Positions 32,796 to 41,872 of a stretch of 64,000 nt of DNA are shown here, piece by piece; the first letter of the stretch is position 1, and each line of letters starts with the position of its first letter. The stretch is taken from positions 1 to 64,000 of the forward strand of contig NZ_JAHWGT010000013.1 of NCBI RefSeq assembly GCF_020873895.1, given 5' to 3'. A program made the position numbers and the translations under genes. The DNA comes from Streptomyces sp. DH12 (lineage in GTDB: Bacteria > Actinomycetota > Actinomycetes > Streptomycetales > Streptomycetaceae). The notes under the pieces are model-generated. The model was not told where the DNA came from. It ran no database searches and saw nothing but the letters and a program-made list of their open reading frames with translations.

Positions 32796-33020
32796 ACGGG
32801 GCGCTCCGTTCGCGGTGGTACGGCGGCCGGACGGACGCCCGGCACGGGGGTCGGGCGGGGCGGACGGCGGCGGTGGGGGCGGGCGGCCTCCTGTATAGCG
32901 TCCGGCGCCCCGCGGAGGAAGGCGGCCGGGACGGCGGGGGCCGGGCAGGCCCGGTGGGCCGGAGCCCGGGTGGGCCGGGAGGCCGCGCGCGGGGGTGTGC
33001 GCGGGCCTCCCGGCGGTGCG

Positions 33021-33770
33021 TCAGTCCTCCAGGGCGAGGTAGAGGCGGGTGCCCCGGGGACGGAAGCCCAGGCGCTCGTACACGCGCCGGGAGCCCTCGC
33101 CCCCGTACTCCAGCCACACCGAGCCGGCGCCCCGGTCGAACAGCGCCCCGGTGACGCCGGCGGTGACCGCGGCGGCGTGGCCGCGACGGCGGAAGGCGGG
33201 CCGGGTGCCGACGCCGGCCGCCTCGGCGGTGCCCGCGGCCGGCGCCGAGCAGGTGGCGGCGGCCGCACAGCCGCCGTCGGGCGTGCGGACGAAGCGGACG
33301 GCGCCGCCCCGCTCCTGGACGCGGCGCAGCCGGGCCGCGCCCTCCGGGGAGGCGGGGAAGGCGTGGTCGTACGCCTCGCACAGGGCCGCGTCGACCGCCG
33401 CGTACTCCTCGTCCGTGGCCGGGGTCTCCACCGAGGCGGCGGAGAGGGGCGGGGTGAAGGTGTCCGGTGTGCACACGAGGTACGCGTGCGACGCCTCGGT
33501 GGTGAACCCCGCGGCGCGCAGGGCGGGTTCCGCCCCGGGGGCGGCGCCGGGAGCGAACTCCAGGCGGGGCTTGAGCCCCCGCTCGCGGAACGCCCCGACC
33601 AGCGCGGCGACGTCCCCGGTGGTCGGCCGCGCCCCGGGCAGGGGCGTGGCGTAGTTGAGGTACGGGCTGGTGCTGGTGGGATCGACGCCGATGACGAACC
33701 CCCCGGTCTCGACCACCACGGGTCGGCGGCGGAGGTGGGCTACGGCGAAGCTCTGGACGTGGTCGTCCAC
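33021..33770 (-). CDS. GNAT family N-acetyltransferase
   Basis: This 249-residue protein has an N-terminal region of unclear fold and a C-terminal GNAT domain. The acetyl-CoA loop appears as GVGTRPAFRRRGHAAAVTAGV (about 185-205), and the end is SVWLEYGGEGSRRVYERLGFRPRG, the usual beta6-alpha4 segment. The substrate is unknown. The N-terminal half may be a second degenerate GNAT repeat, as in tandem GNATs. GTG 33770 is the start. Confidence 0.88.
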   Translation of the reverse strand: MDDHVQSFAVAHLRRRPVVVETGGFVIGVDPTSTSPYLNYATPLPGARPTTGDVAALVGAFRERGLKPRLEFAPGAAPGAEPALRAAGFTTEASHAYLVCTPDTFTPPLSAASVETPATDEEYAAVDAALCEAYDHAFPASPEGAARLRRVQERGGAVRFVRTPDGGCAAAATCSAPAAGTAEAAGVGTRPAFRRRGHAAAVTAGVTGALFDRGAGSVWLEYGGEGSRRVYERLGFRPRGTRLYLALED

Positions 33771-34174
33771 GGTGGTGTGACCTCACGTTGGTGTCTCGGG
33801 AAGCGCGCCGCCCGGATGCGTGCGCCGTCGACGGGACGGCGGGCGGGCGGGAGCGGGCGCGCGGGAGCGATCGGTGCGCGCGGGCATGGCGCGGGCACCG
33901 CAGACGTGGGGCCGCCGTGTCGAACGGTCAGCGCCGACGGCGGCCGCTGGTGGACGCCGCAATCATGGGCTTCGATCCCTCGGGGTGGGGGCGGGAGTCG
34001 GCCCCGTGCGGGGCCGCGGCGGTGAGCGTCGCACGGCCCGCGGCCGGTGCGCAACGCGTTTTCCCACGGGCCGGCCGGGGCGCCACCCGGCCACGAGGCC
34101 ACGGCGCCACGCGGCCGTGGCGGCCCTCGGCCGGGACCGTCGCGTGGCCCGCCCCGGGTTCTCGGGCGGCGCCC
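33771..34174. other. 404-bp gap with no convincing gene
   Basis: The region lies between two leftward genes. All frames give Arg/Pro/Ala-rich translations without recognisable features. It presumably includes the promoter of the acetyltransferase gene and the 3' untranslated region of the exporter gene. No strong hairpin was identified by eye. Confidence 0.5.
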
Positions 34175-35728
34175 TCAGCCGGTCCGCTTCACGTCCCTCG
34201 CCGGGGCCGGCGGCTGCGCCTGGGGCGGAACGGGAACCGGGGCGGGCGCGGGAGCCGGGACGGGGACCGGGGCCCGGCCCTGTGCGGGGACGGGCACCGC
34301 GGGTCGCGGGAGCCACAGGAGCATCAAGGCGGCGGCCACGAGGAGGATCCCGGCGCCGGTGCGGAAGGCGAGGGCGTAGCCGGCGGTGAGGGCCTGCGGG
34401 GTGGCGGCGCCGGCGGCGCCGGCCGCGGCGACCGTCGACAGGACGGCGAGGCCCACCGCGCCGCCCATCGTGCGGGAGGTGTTCACCAGGCCCGCGACGA
34501 GCCCGGCGTCGCCGGGAGCGGCCCCGGAGGTGGCCATCGAGGCCAGCGGGGTGAGGACGAGCCCCACGCCGACCATCATCGTCACGCCCGGCCCCATGAT
34601 GGCCGTCAGGTACTGCCCGTCGACATCCAGCAGCGACTGCCAGGCGAAGCCCGCCGAGGTGGTCAGCGCGCCCGCCACGGCGAGCCGGCGCGCGCCGAAC
34701 AGCGGCATGAGGCGGGGCGCCACCTTCGAGCCGAGGACCACACCGACCGAGCTGGGCATGAGCGCGAGGCCCGCGTGCAGCGGGTCGTAGCCGAGGACGT
34801 TCTGGGCGTAGACCGTCATGAAGAACCACGACGAGAACGTCGCCGAGCCGATCACGAACAGCGCGGCGTTCGCCGCCGACACCGCCCGCACCCGGAACAC
34901 CCCCAGCGGGACGAGCGGCTCCGCCGTCCGGGACTCCACGACCAGGAAAGCGCCGAGCAGCGCCAGCCCGCCGAGCAGCGGCAGCAGCGTCCGCGCCGTG
35001 GTCCAGCCGGCCTGCTCGGTCTGCACGACGCCGTACGCGAAGGCGGCGAGCCCGCCGGTGGCGAGGACCGCGCCGGGCAGGTCCAGGCGGCGCCCCGCGC
35101 CGGTGCGGGCCTCCCGGATCCACACGGCGCCCGCCACGAGGACGAGGGCGCCGACGGGCACGTTGATCAGCAGGACCCACCGCCAGTCGAGCAGGTCGGT
35201 GATGAGCCCGCCGACGAGGCCGCCGGCCGCGCCGCCGCCCGCGCCGACCGCCGCCCAGGTGCCGATGGCCCGCGTCCGCGCCGGGCCCTCCGGCACGGCG
35301 CTCGTCACGATGGTCAGCGTCGCCGGCGACAGCACGGCGGCGCCCAGCCCCTGGGCCGCCCGCGCGGCCAGCAGCTGCCAGCCCTCCTGGGCGAGGCCGC
35401 CCGCCACCGAGGCGAGGGTGAACACGCCCAGCCCCAGGAGGAACATCCGCTTCCGCCCGAACAGGTCGGCGGCCCGCCCGCCGAGCAGCATGAAGCCGGA
35501 GAAGGCGATGGCGTAGGCGTTCACCACCCACTGGAGGGCGGGCGCCGACAGGCCGAGGTCCGCGCGCATCGAGGGCAGGGCGACGTTGACGACGGACACG
35601 TCGAGCACGACGAGGAACGTCCCGGCGCAGGCGGCGAGGATCACCGCCCAGGGGCGGGCGGGGAGCGGGGCGGGTCCGGCGGCGGGGGCCGCGTCGGTGT
35701 CTGTCCGGGGCTGGGCCATGCGTGTCAT
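34175..35728 (-). CDS. DHA2-family (14-TM) MFS drug exporter
   Basis: This 517-residue protein has about 14 helices. It carries the QacA/EmrB landmarks FLVVLDVSVVNVALPSMRADLG (TM1), WVVNAYAIAFSGFMLLGGRAADLFGRKR (motif A), RAAQGLGAAVLSPATLTIV and WRWVLLINVPVGA (motif C region). The C-terminus ends in about 35 residues of Pro/Val/Ala repeats (PVPAPAPAPVPVP). Likely substrates are hydrophobic or cationic toxins or an endogenous metabolite. Met at 35728 or 35719 may start. No regulator is adjacent. Confidence 0.93.
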   Translation of the reverse strand: MTRMAQPRTDTDAAPAAGPAPLPARPWAVILAACAGTFLVVLDVSVVNVALPSMRADLGLSAPALQWVVNAYAIAFSGFMLLGGRAADLFGRKRMFLLGLGVFTLASVAGGLAQEGWQLLAARAAQGLGAAVLSPATLTIVTSAVPEGPARTRAIGTWAAVGAGGGAAGGLVGGLITDLLDWRWVLLINVPVGALVLVAGAVWIREARTGAGRRLDLPGAVLATGGLAAFAYGVVQTEQAGWTTARTLLPLLGGLALLGAFLVVESRTAEPLVPLGVFRVRAVSAANAALFVIGSATFSSWFFMTVYAQNVLGYDPLHAGLALMPSSVGVVLGSKVAPRLMPLFGARRLAVAGALTTSAGFAWQSLLDVDGQYLTAIMGPGVTMMVGVGLVLTPLASMATSGAAPGDAGLVAGLVNTSRTMGGAVGLAVLSTVAAAGAAGAATPQALTAGYALAFRTGAGILLVAAALMLLWLPRPAVPVPAQGRAPVPVPAPAPAPVPVPPQAQPPAPARDVKRTG

Positions 35729-35886
35729 GGTCGCAGCTGGGTCGCACCCCGTACATCCCGATTCCGGTGTACGGGCCCCCCGTCCGGGGACGTAGGTCCT
35801 CGCCCGGGGAGAGGCCGCCGGTGGGGCCGAGGGGGGTGTGCGGCACGATGGTCCCCGTCCGTACGCACCACCGGAAAGGCCCGCCC

Positions 35887-36567
35887 ATGAGCGCCGCCCC
35901 CACCCCGCGGCCCGCGCCGCGCACGCTCGCCGCGTTCGAGGCCGCGAAGGGTTTCATGCCCGTCCGGGAGGGCCTGGCCCTGTACGCGGCCGCCGTCGCG
36001 GCCGGGCGGCTGGGGCTGCCGCTGCTGGAGGTCGGCACCTACTGCGGGCGCTCCACCCTGCTGCTGGCCGAGGCGGCCCGCGGGGCCGGGACCGTCGCGG
36101 TCACCGTCGACCACCACCGGGGCAGCGAGGAGCAGCAGCCGGGGTGGGAGTACCACGACCCGACCGTCGTGGACCCCGAGGTGGGGCTGATGGACACGCT
36201 GCCGACCTTCCGGCGGACGCTGCACGCGGCGGGCCTGGAGGAGCACGTGGTGGCCGTCGTGGGGCGCTCGCCGCAGGTCGCCCGGGTGTGGGCGGGGGAG
36301 GTCGGGCTGGTCTTCGTCGACGGCGGCCACACCGACGAGCACGCGACCGCCGACTACGAGGGATGGGCGCCGAAGGTCGCCGAGGGCGGGCTGCTCGTCA
36401 TCCACGACGTGTTCCCCGACCCGGCGGCCGGCGGCCAGGCCCCGTACCGGATCTACCTGCGGGCGCTGGAGTCCGGCCGCTTCACCGAGGTCTCGGTGAC
36501 GGACTCGCTGCGGGTACTGCGCCGAACGGCCGCAGCGGACCGGGCCGGAACCGCCGCCACCGCCTAG
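35887..36567 (+). CDS. Class I SAM-dependent methyltransferase
   Basis: This 226-residue protein has the SAM motif LLEVGTYCGRSTLLLAEAA (about 47-65), TVDHHRGSEEQQPG, and FVDGGHTDEHATADYEGWAP followed by GGLLVIHDVFPDP, typical of Methyltransf_24. The acceptor is unknown. ATG 35887 begins MSAAPTPRPAPRT, with GGAAAGG about 8 bases upstream. It is followed after 10 bp by the amidase gene and is likely cotranscribed. Confidence 0.9.
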   Translation: MSAAPTPRPAPRTLAAFEAAKGFMPVREGLALYAAAVAAGRLGLPLLEVGTYCGRSTLLLAEAARGAGTVAVTVDHHRGSEEQQPGWEYHDPTVVDPEVGLMDTLPTFRRTLHAAGLEEHVVAVVGRSPQVARVWAGEVGLVFVDGGHTDEHATADYEGWAPKVAEGGLLVIHDVFPDPAAGGQAPYRIYLRALESGRFTEVSVTDSLRVLRRTAAADRAGTAATA

Positions 36568-36577
36568 GCTCGCCCGC

Positions 36578-37510
36578 GTGTACGACGATGACACGCGCAA
36601 GCGCCGCCGCCTGACCAAGGCCGTCCTGCTGGCCGCCGTCCCCCTCGCCGCGGCCGCCGCGCTCGCCGGGCCGCTCACCGGGGTCTTCCCCGGCGGGCCG
36701 GGCGGCGGCGGGGCGGGCGGTGCCCGGGGGGCGGACGGCTCCCCCGCCCCCGGGGCGTCCGGCGCGCCGGTGGCGTCCGGCGCGACCGGACCGGGGTCCG
36801 CCCCGTCGACCCGGACGGGCGCCGCGCCGCTCACCGGCAAGGTCGTGGTGATCGACCCAGGTCACAATCCGGGGAATTTTCAGCACCCCGCAGAGATCAG
36901 CGAAACGGTGGATGTCGGTACCCACCGCAAGGAATGCGACACCACCGGCACCTCCACCAACGCCGGTTACACCGAGGCCGCATTCACCCTCGACGTCTCA
37001 CGTCGTCTGCGCACCGTCCTGCAAGGGAAGGGCGCCACCGTCGAATTCACCCACGACGCGGACCGCCCCTTCGGGCCGTGCGTCGACGAGCGGGCCCGCA
37101 TCGGCAACGCGGCGGGCGGCGGCAGGGGCGCCGACGCCGTCGTGTCCGTGCACGCCGACGGCTCGGCGGTCGGCCACCGCGGCCACCACGTGATCCTCCC
37201 CGCCCTGGTCAAGGCGGGTGCGGCGGACACGGCGCCGATCGTCGGGCCGTCGCGTACGCTCGGCGAGCGCATCCAGGCAGCGTTCGCCCGGGCGACCGGA
37301 TCGGCACCGGCCAACTACCTCGGCGGAGGCACGGGATTGCACGTCCGCGACGACCTCGGCGGACTGAATCTGTCAACCGTGCCCAAGGTGTTCGTCGAAT
37401 GCGGCAACATGCGTGACCCGGACGACGCCGCATTGCTGGCGGATCCGGCGTGGCGGCAGAAAGCCGCCCAGGGAATCGCGGACGGCATCAGCACCTACCT
37501 GCTCGGGTAG
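36578..37510 (+). CDS. N-acetylmuramoyl-L-alanine amidase (Amidase_3)
   Basis: This 310-residue zinc amidase cuts the bond between muramic acid and the peptide stem. The ligands are H96 (DPGHNPG), E133 (YTEAAF) and H192 (SVHADG), with catalytic E274 (VECGN). A basic start plus hydrophobic helix (12-36) forms a signal peptide or anchor, followed by a Gly/Ala/Pro/Ser linker. From 36845 to about 37040 codon use is noticeably less GC-biased than in the linker, and the AATTTT stretch at 36876-36881 stands out. It is presumably surface-located and acts in cell-wall turnover. Confidence 0.95.
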   Translation: MYDDDTRKRRRLTKAVLLAAVPLAAAAALAGPLTGVFPGGPGGGGAGGARGADGSPAPGASGAPVASGATGPGSAPSTRTGAAPLTGKVVVIDPGHNPGNFQHPAEISETVDVGTHRKECDTTGTSTNAGYTEAAFTLDVSRRLRTVLQGKGATVEFTHDADRPFGPCVDERARIGNAAGGGRGADAVVSVHADGSAVGHRGHHVILPALVKAGAADTAPIVGPSRTLGERIQAAFARATGSAPANYLGGGTGLHVRDDLGGLNLSTVPKVFVECGNMRDPDDAALLADPAWRQKAAQGIADGISTYLLG

Positions 37511-37607
37511 GTCGGGCGGACGATACATTCGTCCGTACGATGGGGCCGCCCCCGCGTGCTTCGCGCCACCCCTGACGACGACGACAAACCGACGAAGGAC
37601 TTCTCAC

Positions 37608-38462
37608 GTGAACATCCGCTCCCTCACTCGAGGCGATGGCGTGGTGATCGGAGCAGCGGTGGTGCTGTTCATCGCCTCGTTCCTCAACCTGGCCAGCATC
37701 GACTGTCCTACCGGAGTCGACTGCGGGCGCTACGAGACCAACGCCTGGGACACGCTCGGCCTGCTGATGAGCATGTTCCTCGCCGGCGTCATCGCCGCGG
37801 CGCTGATCGTCGTCGCGCGGACCCTGCCGGGCCGCAAGGTGGCCGGTCTCGACCTGGGGCAGTTCGGCGTCGCCCTGGCCGTCTTCGCGCTGTGGACCGC
37901 GTTCTGGACCATCATCGACATGAGCTCCGCGGGCGCCGGGATGATCCTGGGCCTGCTGGCCACCATCGTGCTCGCCGCGGGCGCGGTCGCCTCGCCGCTG
38001 GTCGGCGCGCTCAAGGCGCCGCTGATGGGCGCCCCGCGTCCGCAGGCCCCGCAGCCGTACGGCGCCCAGCCGGGCGTGACGGGCGGCGCCGGCTACGGCT
38101 ACCCGGGCGCCGGCCAGCCGTACGGCGCGCCGCAGGGCGGCACCGGTGGCTACGGCTACCCGGGCGCCCCGCAGCCGGGTCAGCCGGGCCAGCCCGACGC
38201 CCCGCACCAGCCGGAGCAGCAGTCCGCCGCGCCCGCCGCGGCGCAGCAGGCCGCGCCCGCCGGGGACTTCGCCCCGTTCTGGTTCGCCGTGCCGGTCGCG
38301 CGTCCGCTGTACGCCGAGGACGGCTCCCCGACGCCGATCGCCGAACTGGCGCCGGGTACCTGGTACCTGGCGGTCGAGCAGCGCGGCGCCGCCCTGGTGG
38401 CGCAGACGCAGGACGGCCGCCGCGGCGTCCTGCAGGACACCACGGGCATCCAGCGCGGCTGA
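37608..38462 (+). CDS. Membrane protein with Tyr/Gly/Pro repeats (DUF5336-like)
   Basis: This 284-residue protein has four N-terminal membrane helices (MNIRSLTRGDGVVIGAAVVL onward). A repeat-rich segment follows, with near copies GYGYPGAGQPYGAPQGG and GYGYPGAPQPG and a Gln/Ala stretch. It ends in a folded tail (FAPFWFAVPVARPLYAEDG, PGTWYLAVEQRGAALVAQ). Such architecture is common in actinobacterial envelope proteins of unknown role. GTG 37608 has GAAGGA about 10 bases upstream. It is followed by a strong terminator. Confidence 0.82.
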   Translation: MNIRSLTRGDGVVIGAAVVLFIASFLNLASIDCPTGVDCGRYETNAWDTLGLLMSMFLAGVIAAALIVVARTLPGRKVAGLDLGQFGVALAVFALWTAFWTIIDMSSAGAGMILGLLATIVLAAGAVASPLVGALKAPLMGAPRPQAPQPYGAQPGVTGGAGYGYPGAGQPYGAPQGGTGGYGYPGAPQPGQPGQPDAPHQPEQQSAAPAAAQQAAPAGDFAPFWFAVPVARPLYAEDGSPTPIAELAPGTWYLAVEQRGAALVAQTQDGRRGVLQDTTGIQRG

Positions 38463-38485
38463 GCCGCCCGCCCCGTAGGACGACG

Positions 38486-38527
38486 CCAGGGCCCGTCCCC
38501 GCACCGAGGTGCGGGGACGGGCCCTGG
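38486..38527 (+). terminator. Perfect 19-bp stem terminator
   Basis: The arms 38486-38504 and 38509-38527 are perfectly complementary with a 4-base loop. The hairpin starts 24 bp after the membrane-protein stop and lies between convergent genes. Confidence 0.88.
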
Positions 38528-38638
38528 TCACGTCCGGGCCGGACGCTCCCGGTCAGGCGGGCCGGCGGAACGCTCCGGTCAGTCGGTCGGTCGGTCGATC
38601 GGCCGTCCGGACGGACGGACCGGGCCGGGCCGGCCGGG

Positions 38639-39709
38639 TCAGCAGCAGTCGGGGGCCAGCCCGCGCGGCAGCCGCTCGCCGCCGAACACCGCCGTCGTGG
38701 CCTCGTCGCCGCCGAGCGCCGCCACGGCCAGCAGCAGCGACCCGGCCGTCCAGGTCGTCAGCTCCTCGGGCCAGAACGCCCGCTCGCCCTCGAAGACGTA
38801 CCCGGTCCAGTACATGCCGCCCTCGGCGCGCAGGTGGCCGATGGAGCGCAGCACGTCAACGGCCCGGTCGGACTCGCCGATCGCCCACAGCGCCAGGGCC
38901 AGTTCGCAGCTCTCGCCGCCCGTCACCCACGGGTTGGGGACGACGCACCGCACGCCGAGGCCCGGCACGACGAACTCGTCCCAGCGGGCGTCGATGCGCT
39001 CCCGGGCCGCGGCGCCGGTCACCGCCCCGCCGAGCACCGGGTAGTACCAGTCCATCGAGTAGCGGTCCTTGTCGAGGAAGCGCTCGGGATGGCGGGCCAC
39101 GGCGTGCGCGAGGGCGCCCGTCGCCAGCTCCCAGTCCGGCTGCGGCTCCTCGCGCGCCTCGGCGATGGCGAGCGCGCAGCGCAGCGCCTGGTGGACGGAG
39201 GAGCTGCCGGTGAGCAGGGCGTCGGTCACCGGGGTGCCGTCGGCCTCCCGCTTCCAGCCGATCTGACCGCCGGGCTGCTGGAGCCGCAGGACGAACTCGA
39301 CGGCGGCGTACACGGCGGGCCACATGCGGTCGAGGAACGCCTCGTCGCCCGTGCTCAGGTAGTGGTGCCAGACGCCGACGGCGAGGTAGGCGCAGAAGTT
39401 CGTCTCGCGGCCCAGGTCCGTCGGACGGTCCGCGTCGCCGTCGTGGTAGGCCGCGTACCAGGAGCCGTCGGCGTTCTGGTGGCGGGCGAGCCAGTCGTAG
39501 GCGCGGGCGGCGGCCTCGTGCTCCCCGGCGGCGTCCAGGGCCATGGCGGCCTCGGTGTGGTCCCACGGGTCGAGGTGGTGGCCGCGGAACCACGGTATGG
39601 CGCCGCTGCCGCGCTGCGCGGCGAGGATGCCCGCGACGGTCTCGGCGGCCTGCTCGGCCGTCAGCACCCCGGGGAGGGTGAGGTGTTCGGTCCGCTCGGG
39701 GAACGTCAC
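38639..39709 (-). CDS. Alpha/alpha-toroid protein (annotated elsewhere as prenyltransferase-like)
   Basis: This 356-residue soluble protein is built of helical repeats with W/H/D clusters: DPWDHTEAAMALDAAGEHEA, ARHQNADGSWYAAY, GRETNFCAYLAVGVWHHYL, SMDWYYPVLGGAVTG and PNPWVTGGESCELALALWA. This suggests an alpha/alpha toroid. Neither the DxDD nor the DCTAE motif of squalene/hopene cyclases is present. The pattern recalls (alpha/alpha)6 glycosidases as much as prenyltransferases, so the reaction is open. GTG 39709 overlaps the methyltransferase stop by 4 bp. Confidence 0.78.
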   Translation of the reverse strand: MTFPERTEHLTLPGVLTAEQAAETVAGILAAQRGSGAIPWFRGHHLDPWDHTEAAMALDAAGEHEAAARAYDWLARHQNADGSWYAAYHDGDADRPTDLGRETNFCAYLAVGVWHHYLSTGDEAFLDRMWPAVYAAVEFVLRLQQPGGQIGWKREADGTPVTDALLTGSSSVHQALRCALAIAEAREEPQPDWELATGALAHAVARHPERFLDKDRYSMDWYYPVLGGAVTGAAARERIDARWDEFVVPGLGVRCVVPNPWVTGGESCELALALWAIGESDRAVDVLRSIGHLRAEGGMYWTGYVFEGERAFWPEELTTWTAGSLLLAVAALGGDEATTAVFGGERLPRGLAPDCC

Positions 39710-40440
39710 AGCGCGGTGCCCGCCGGGAGGTGGGGCTTCGTCGCGTACACCACGAAGCTCTTGCCGAGGACGGGGTTGAGCGCCCGCTCGGCGAGCCGGG
39801 TGGCCAGCGGCTTCTTCATGATGTCCCAGACCAGCAGCTTGTGGTACGCGCGGACGGGCAGCGCCTTGTCGTTGTCGACGCCGAACGCGCACTTCAGCCA
39901 CCAGTACGGGGAGTGCAGGGCGTGCGCGTGGTGGCTGCCGTAGGGGCGCAGGCCGGCCTCGCGGATCCGGCCGAGGAGCTCGTCGGCCTTGTAGATCCGG
40001 ATGTGGCCGCCCTCGACCTCGTGGTACGCGTCGGACAGCGCCCAGCAGATCTTCTCGGGGCCGTGGCGGGGCACGGTGACGGCGATGCGGCCGCCCGGCT
40101 TGAGGACGCGGACCATCTCGGCGAGGACGCCCTTGTCGTCGGGGATGTGCTCCATCACCTCGGAGATGATGACCACGTCGAAGGTCGCGTCGGGGAAGGG
40201 CAGGTCGAGGGCGTCGCCCTCCATCGCGGTGGCCGTCGCGCCGGCCGGGGCCTCGCCGGCCTCCTCCATGGCGGCGAACCACCTGGCGACCTCGCGGATC
40301 TCCTCGGTGTTCCGGTCGAGGGCCACCACCCGGGCGCCGCGCCGGTAGCACTCGAAGGCGTGCCGTCCCGCGCCGCAGCCCAGGTCGAGTACGCGGTCGC
40401 CGGGGGCGAGCGGGAAGCGGGTGAAGTCGACGGTCAGCAC
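39706..40440 (-). CDS. Class I SAM-dependent methyltransferase (Methyltransf_11 type)
   Basis: This 244-residue protein carries DRVLDLGCGAGRHAFECYRRG (SAM motif I, about 14-34), VVALDRN (motif II), DVVIISEVMEHIPDDKGVLAEM and LKPGGRIAVTVP (motifs III and post-III). The C-terminal region (YKADELLGRIREAGL, ALHSPYWWLKCAFG) matches the actinobacterial group found next to GT4 glycosyltransferases, such as mycobacterial Rv0224c. The acceptor is unknown, perhaps a lipid or glycolipid. It starts at GTG 40440, 58 bp after the glycosyltransferase gene. Confidence 0.92.
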   Translation of the reverse strand: MLTVDFTRFPLAPGDRVLDLGCGAGRHAFECYRRGARVVALDRNTEEIREVARWFAAMEEAGEAPAGATATAMEGDALDLPFPDATFDVVIISEVMEHIPDDKGVLAEMVRVLKPGGRIAVTVPRHGPEKICWALSDAYHEVEGGHIRIYKADELLGRIREAGLRPYGSHHAHALHSPYWWLKCAFGVDNDKALPVRAYHKLLVWDIMKKPLATRLAERALNPVLGKSFVVYATKPHLPAGTAL

Positions 40441-40498
40441 GTGCGGGGCCTGCTTTCACGGTCCGTGAGGGGGGACGGGGGTGCCGGAGGGGTGGTCG

Positions 40499-41818
40499 TC
40501 ATCGGCGGGCTCCGTGCGCGGCGACGGCCTCGCGGTAGCGCTCCACCGTGCCCTGGGCGGCGCGGGCCCAGGTGAAGCGTTCCAGGACCCGGGCGCGGCC
40601 GGCGGCGCCGAGGCGGGCGCGCAGCTCCGCGCCGCCCGGTCCGAGCAGGCGGCCGAGGGCGGCGGCGAGGGCGCCGGCGTCGCCGGGCGGGACGGCCAGG
40701 CAGGTCTCGCCGTCGGGGCCCGCGACCTCGGGGATGGCGCCGCCGGTCGTGGCGACGAGCGGCGTGCCGGTGGCCATGGCCTCGGCGGCGGGCAGGGAGA
40801 ACCCCTCGTAGAGGGAGGGCACGCAGGCCACCTGGGCGCCGCGCACGAGGTCGACCAGCTCGGCGTCGCTGACGCCCTTGACGAAGCGGACGGCGCCCTC
40901 CAGCCCGTACCGCTCGATGGCTCGGGCGACGGGGCCGTCCTCGGCGCGGCGGCCGACGACCAGCAGGTGCGCGTCGGGGACCTCGGTGCGGAGCTTGGCG
41001 AGCGCCTCGACGAGGTGGACGAGCCCCTTGAGCGGCACGTCGGCGCTGGAGGTGGTGACGATCCTGCCGGGCACCTCGGCGACCGACGGGTCGGGCGACC
41101 ACAGGGAGGTGTCGGCGCCGATGTGGACGACGTGGATCCGCTCGGGGCGCACGCCGAGGTCGTCGACGATCTCCCGGCGGGAGGAGCCGGAGACGGTGAG
41201 GACCGACGGCAGCCGCCGCGCGACGCGCTTCTGCATGCGGGTGAAGGCGTACCAGCGGCGCACCGAGGCGCGGCGCTTGAAGCTCGGGGCGGCGGCCAGC
41301 TCCAGGCGCCGGTCGACGGTGATCGGGTGGTGGATCGTGGTGACGAGCGGGGCGCCGAGCGGGGCCAGGAGTCCGTAGCCGAGGGTCTGGTTGTCGTGGA
41401 CGACGTCGAAGTCCCCGCGGCGGGCGGCGAGGAGGCGGCGGGCGCGCAGGGAGAAGGTGAGCGGCTCGGGGAAGCCGCCCGTCCACATGGTCGCGACCTC
41501 CAGCGCGTCGATCCAGTCGCGGTACTCCCCGCGCCCGGGGGTGCGGAAGGGGTCCGGCTGGCGGTAGAGGTCGAGGCTGGGCAGCTCGGTGAGGGTGACG
41601 CCCTCGCCGACGGCGTCGAGGACCGGGTAGGGCTGCGAGCCGATCACCTCGACGCGGTGGCCCAGGTGGGCGAGCTCCCGGGAGAGGTGGCGGACGTAGA
41701 CGCCCTGGCCGCCGCAGAACGGGTTCCCCTTGTACGTGAGGAGGGCGATGCGCAGCGGGTGGTCTCCGTCGGCGGCTGCGCCCGCACGGGGGCCTGACGC
41801 TATGGCCTCAGCGGTCAC
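40499..41818 (-). CDS. GT4-type glycosyltransferase
   Basis: This 439-residue GT-B enzyme has an N-terminal Rossmann domain (RIALLTYKGNPFCGGQGVYVRHLSREL, acceptor side) and a C-terminal donor domain. The donor domain contains RIVTTSSADVPLKGL, HLLVVGRRAEDG, VKGVSDAELVDLVRGAQVACVPS and YEGFSLPAAEAMATGTPLVAT, which is the E-x7-E retaining signature. It likely uses a nucleotide-sugar, possibly GDP-mannose, at the inner membrane face. The start is GTG 41818. It is the first gene of the three-gene cassette, and a KstR-type site lies 55 bp upstream. Confidence 0.94.
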   Translation of the reverse strand: MTAEAIASGPRAGAAADGDHPLRIALLTYKGNPFCGGQGVYVRHLSRELAHLGHRVEVIGSQPYPVLDAVGEGVTLTELPSLDLYRQPDPFRTPGRGEYRDWIDALEVATMWTGGFPEPLTFSLRARRLLAARRGDFDVVHDNQTLGYGLLAPLGAPLVTTIHHPITVDRRLELAAAPSFKRRASVRRWYAFTRMQKRVARRLPSVLTVSGSSRREIVDDLGVRPERIHVVHIGADTSLWSPDPSVAEVPGRIVTTSSADVPLKGLVHLVEALAKLRTEVPDAHLLVVGRRAEDGPVARAIERYGLEGAVRFVKGVSDAELVDLVRGAQVACVPSLYEGFSLPAAEAMATGTPLVATTGGAIPEVAGPDGETCLAVPPGDAGALAAALGRLLGPGGAELRARLGAAGRARVLERFTWARAAQGTVERYREAVAAHGARR

Positions 41819-41872
41819 TCGCGGCCCCTTCCATCCCTGCGTTTCGGCGGAGCGTAACCGGTCGCGCTAATC

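Noticed and set aside
38639-39709. Calling the toroid protein a squalene/hopene cyclase or prenyltransferase
   Set aside because: No DxDD or DCTAE motif, no signal or membrane patch, and several glycosidase-like features.
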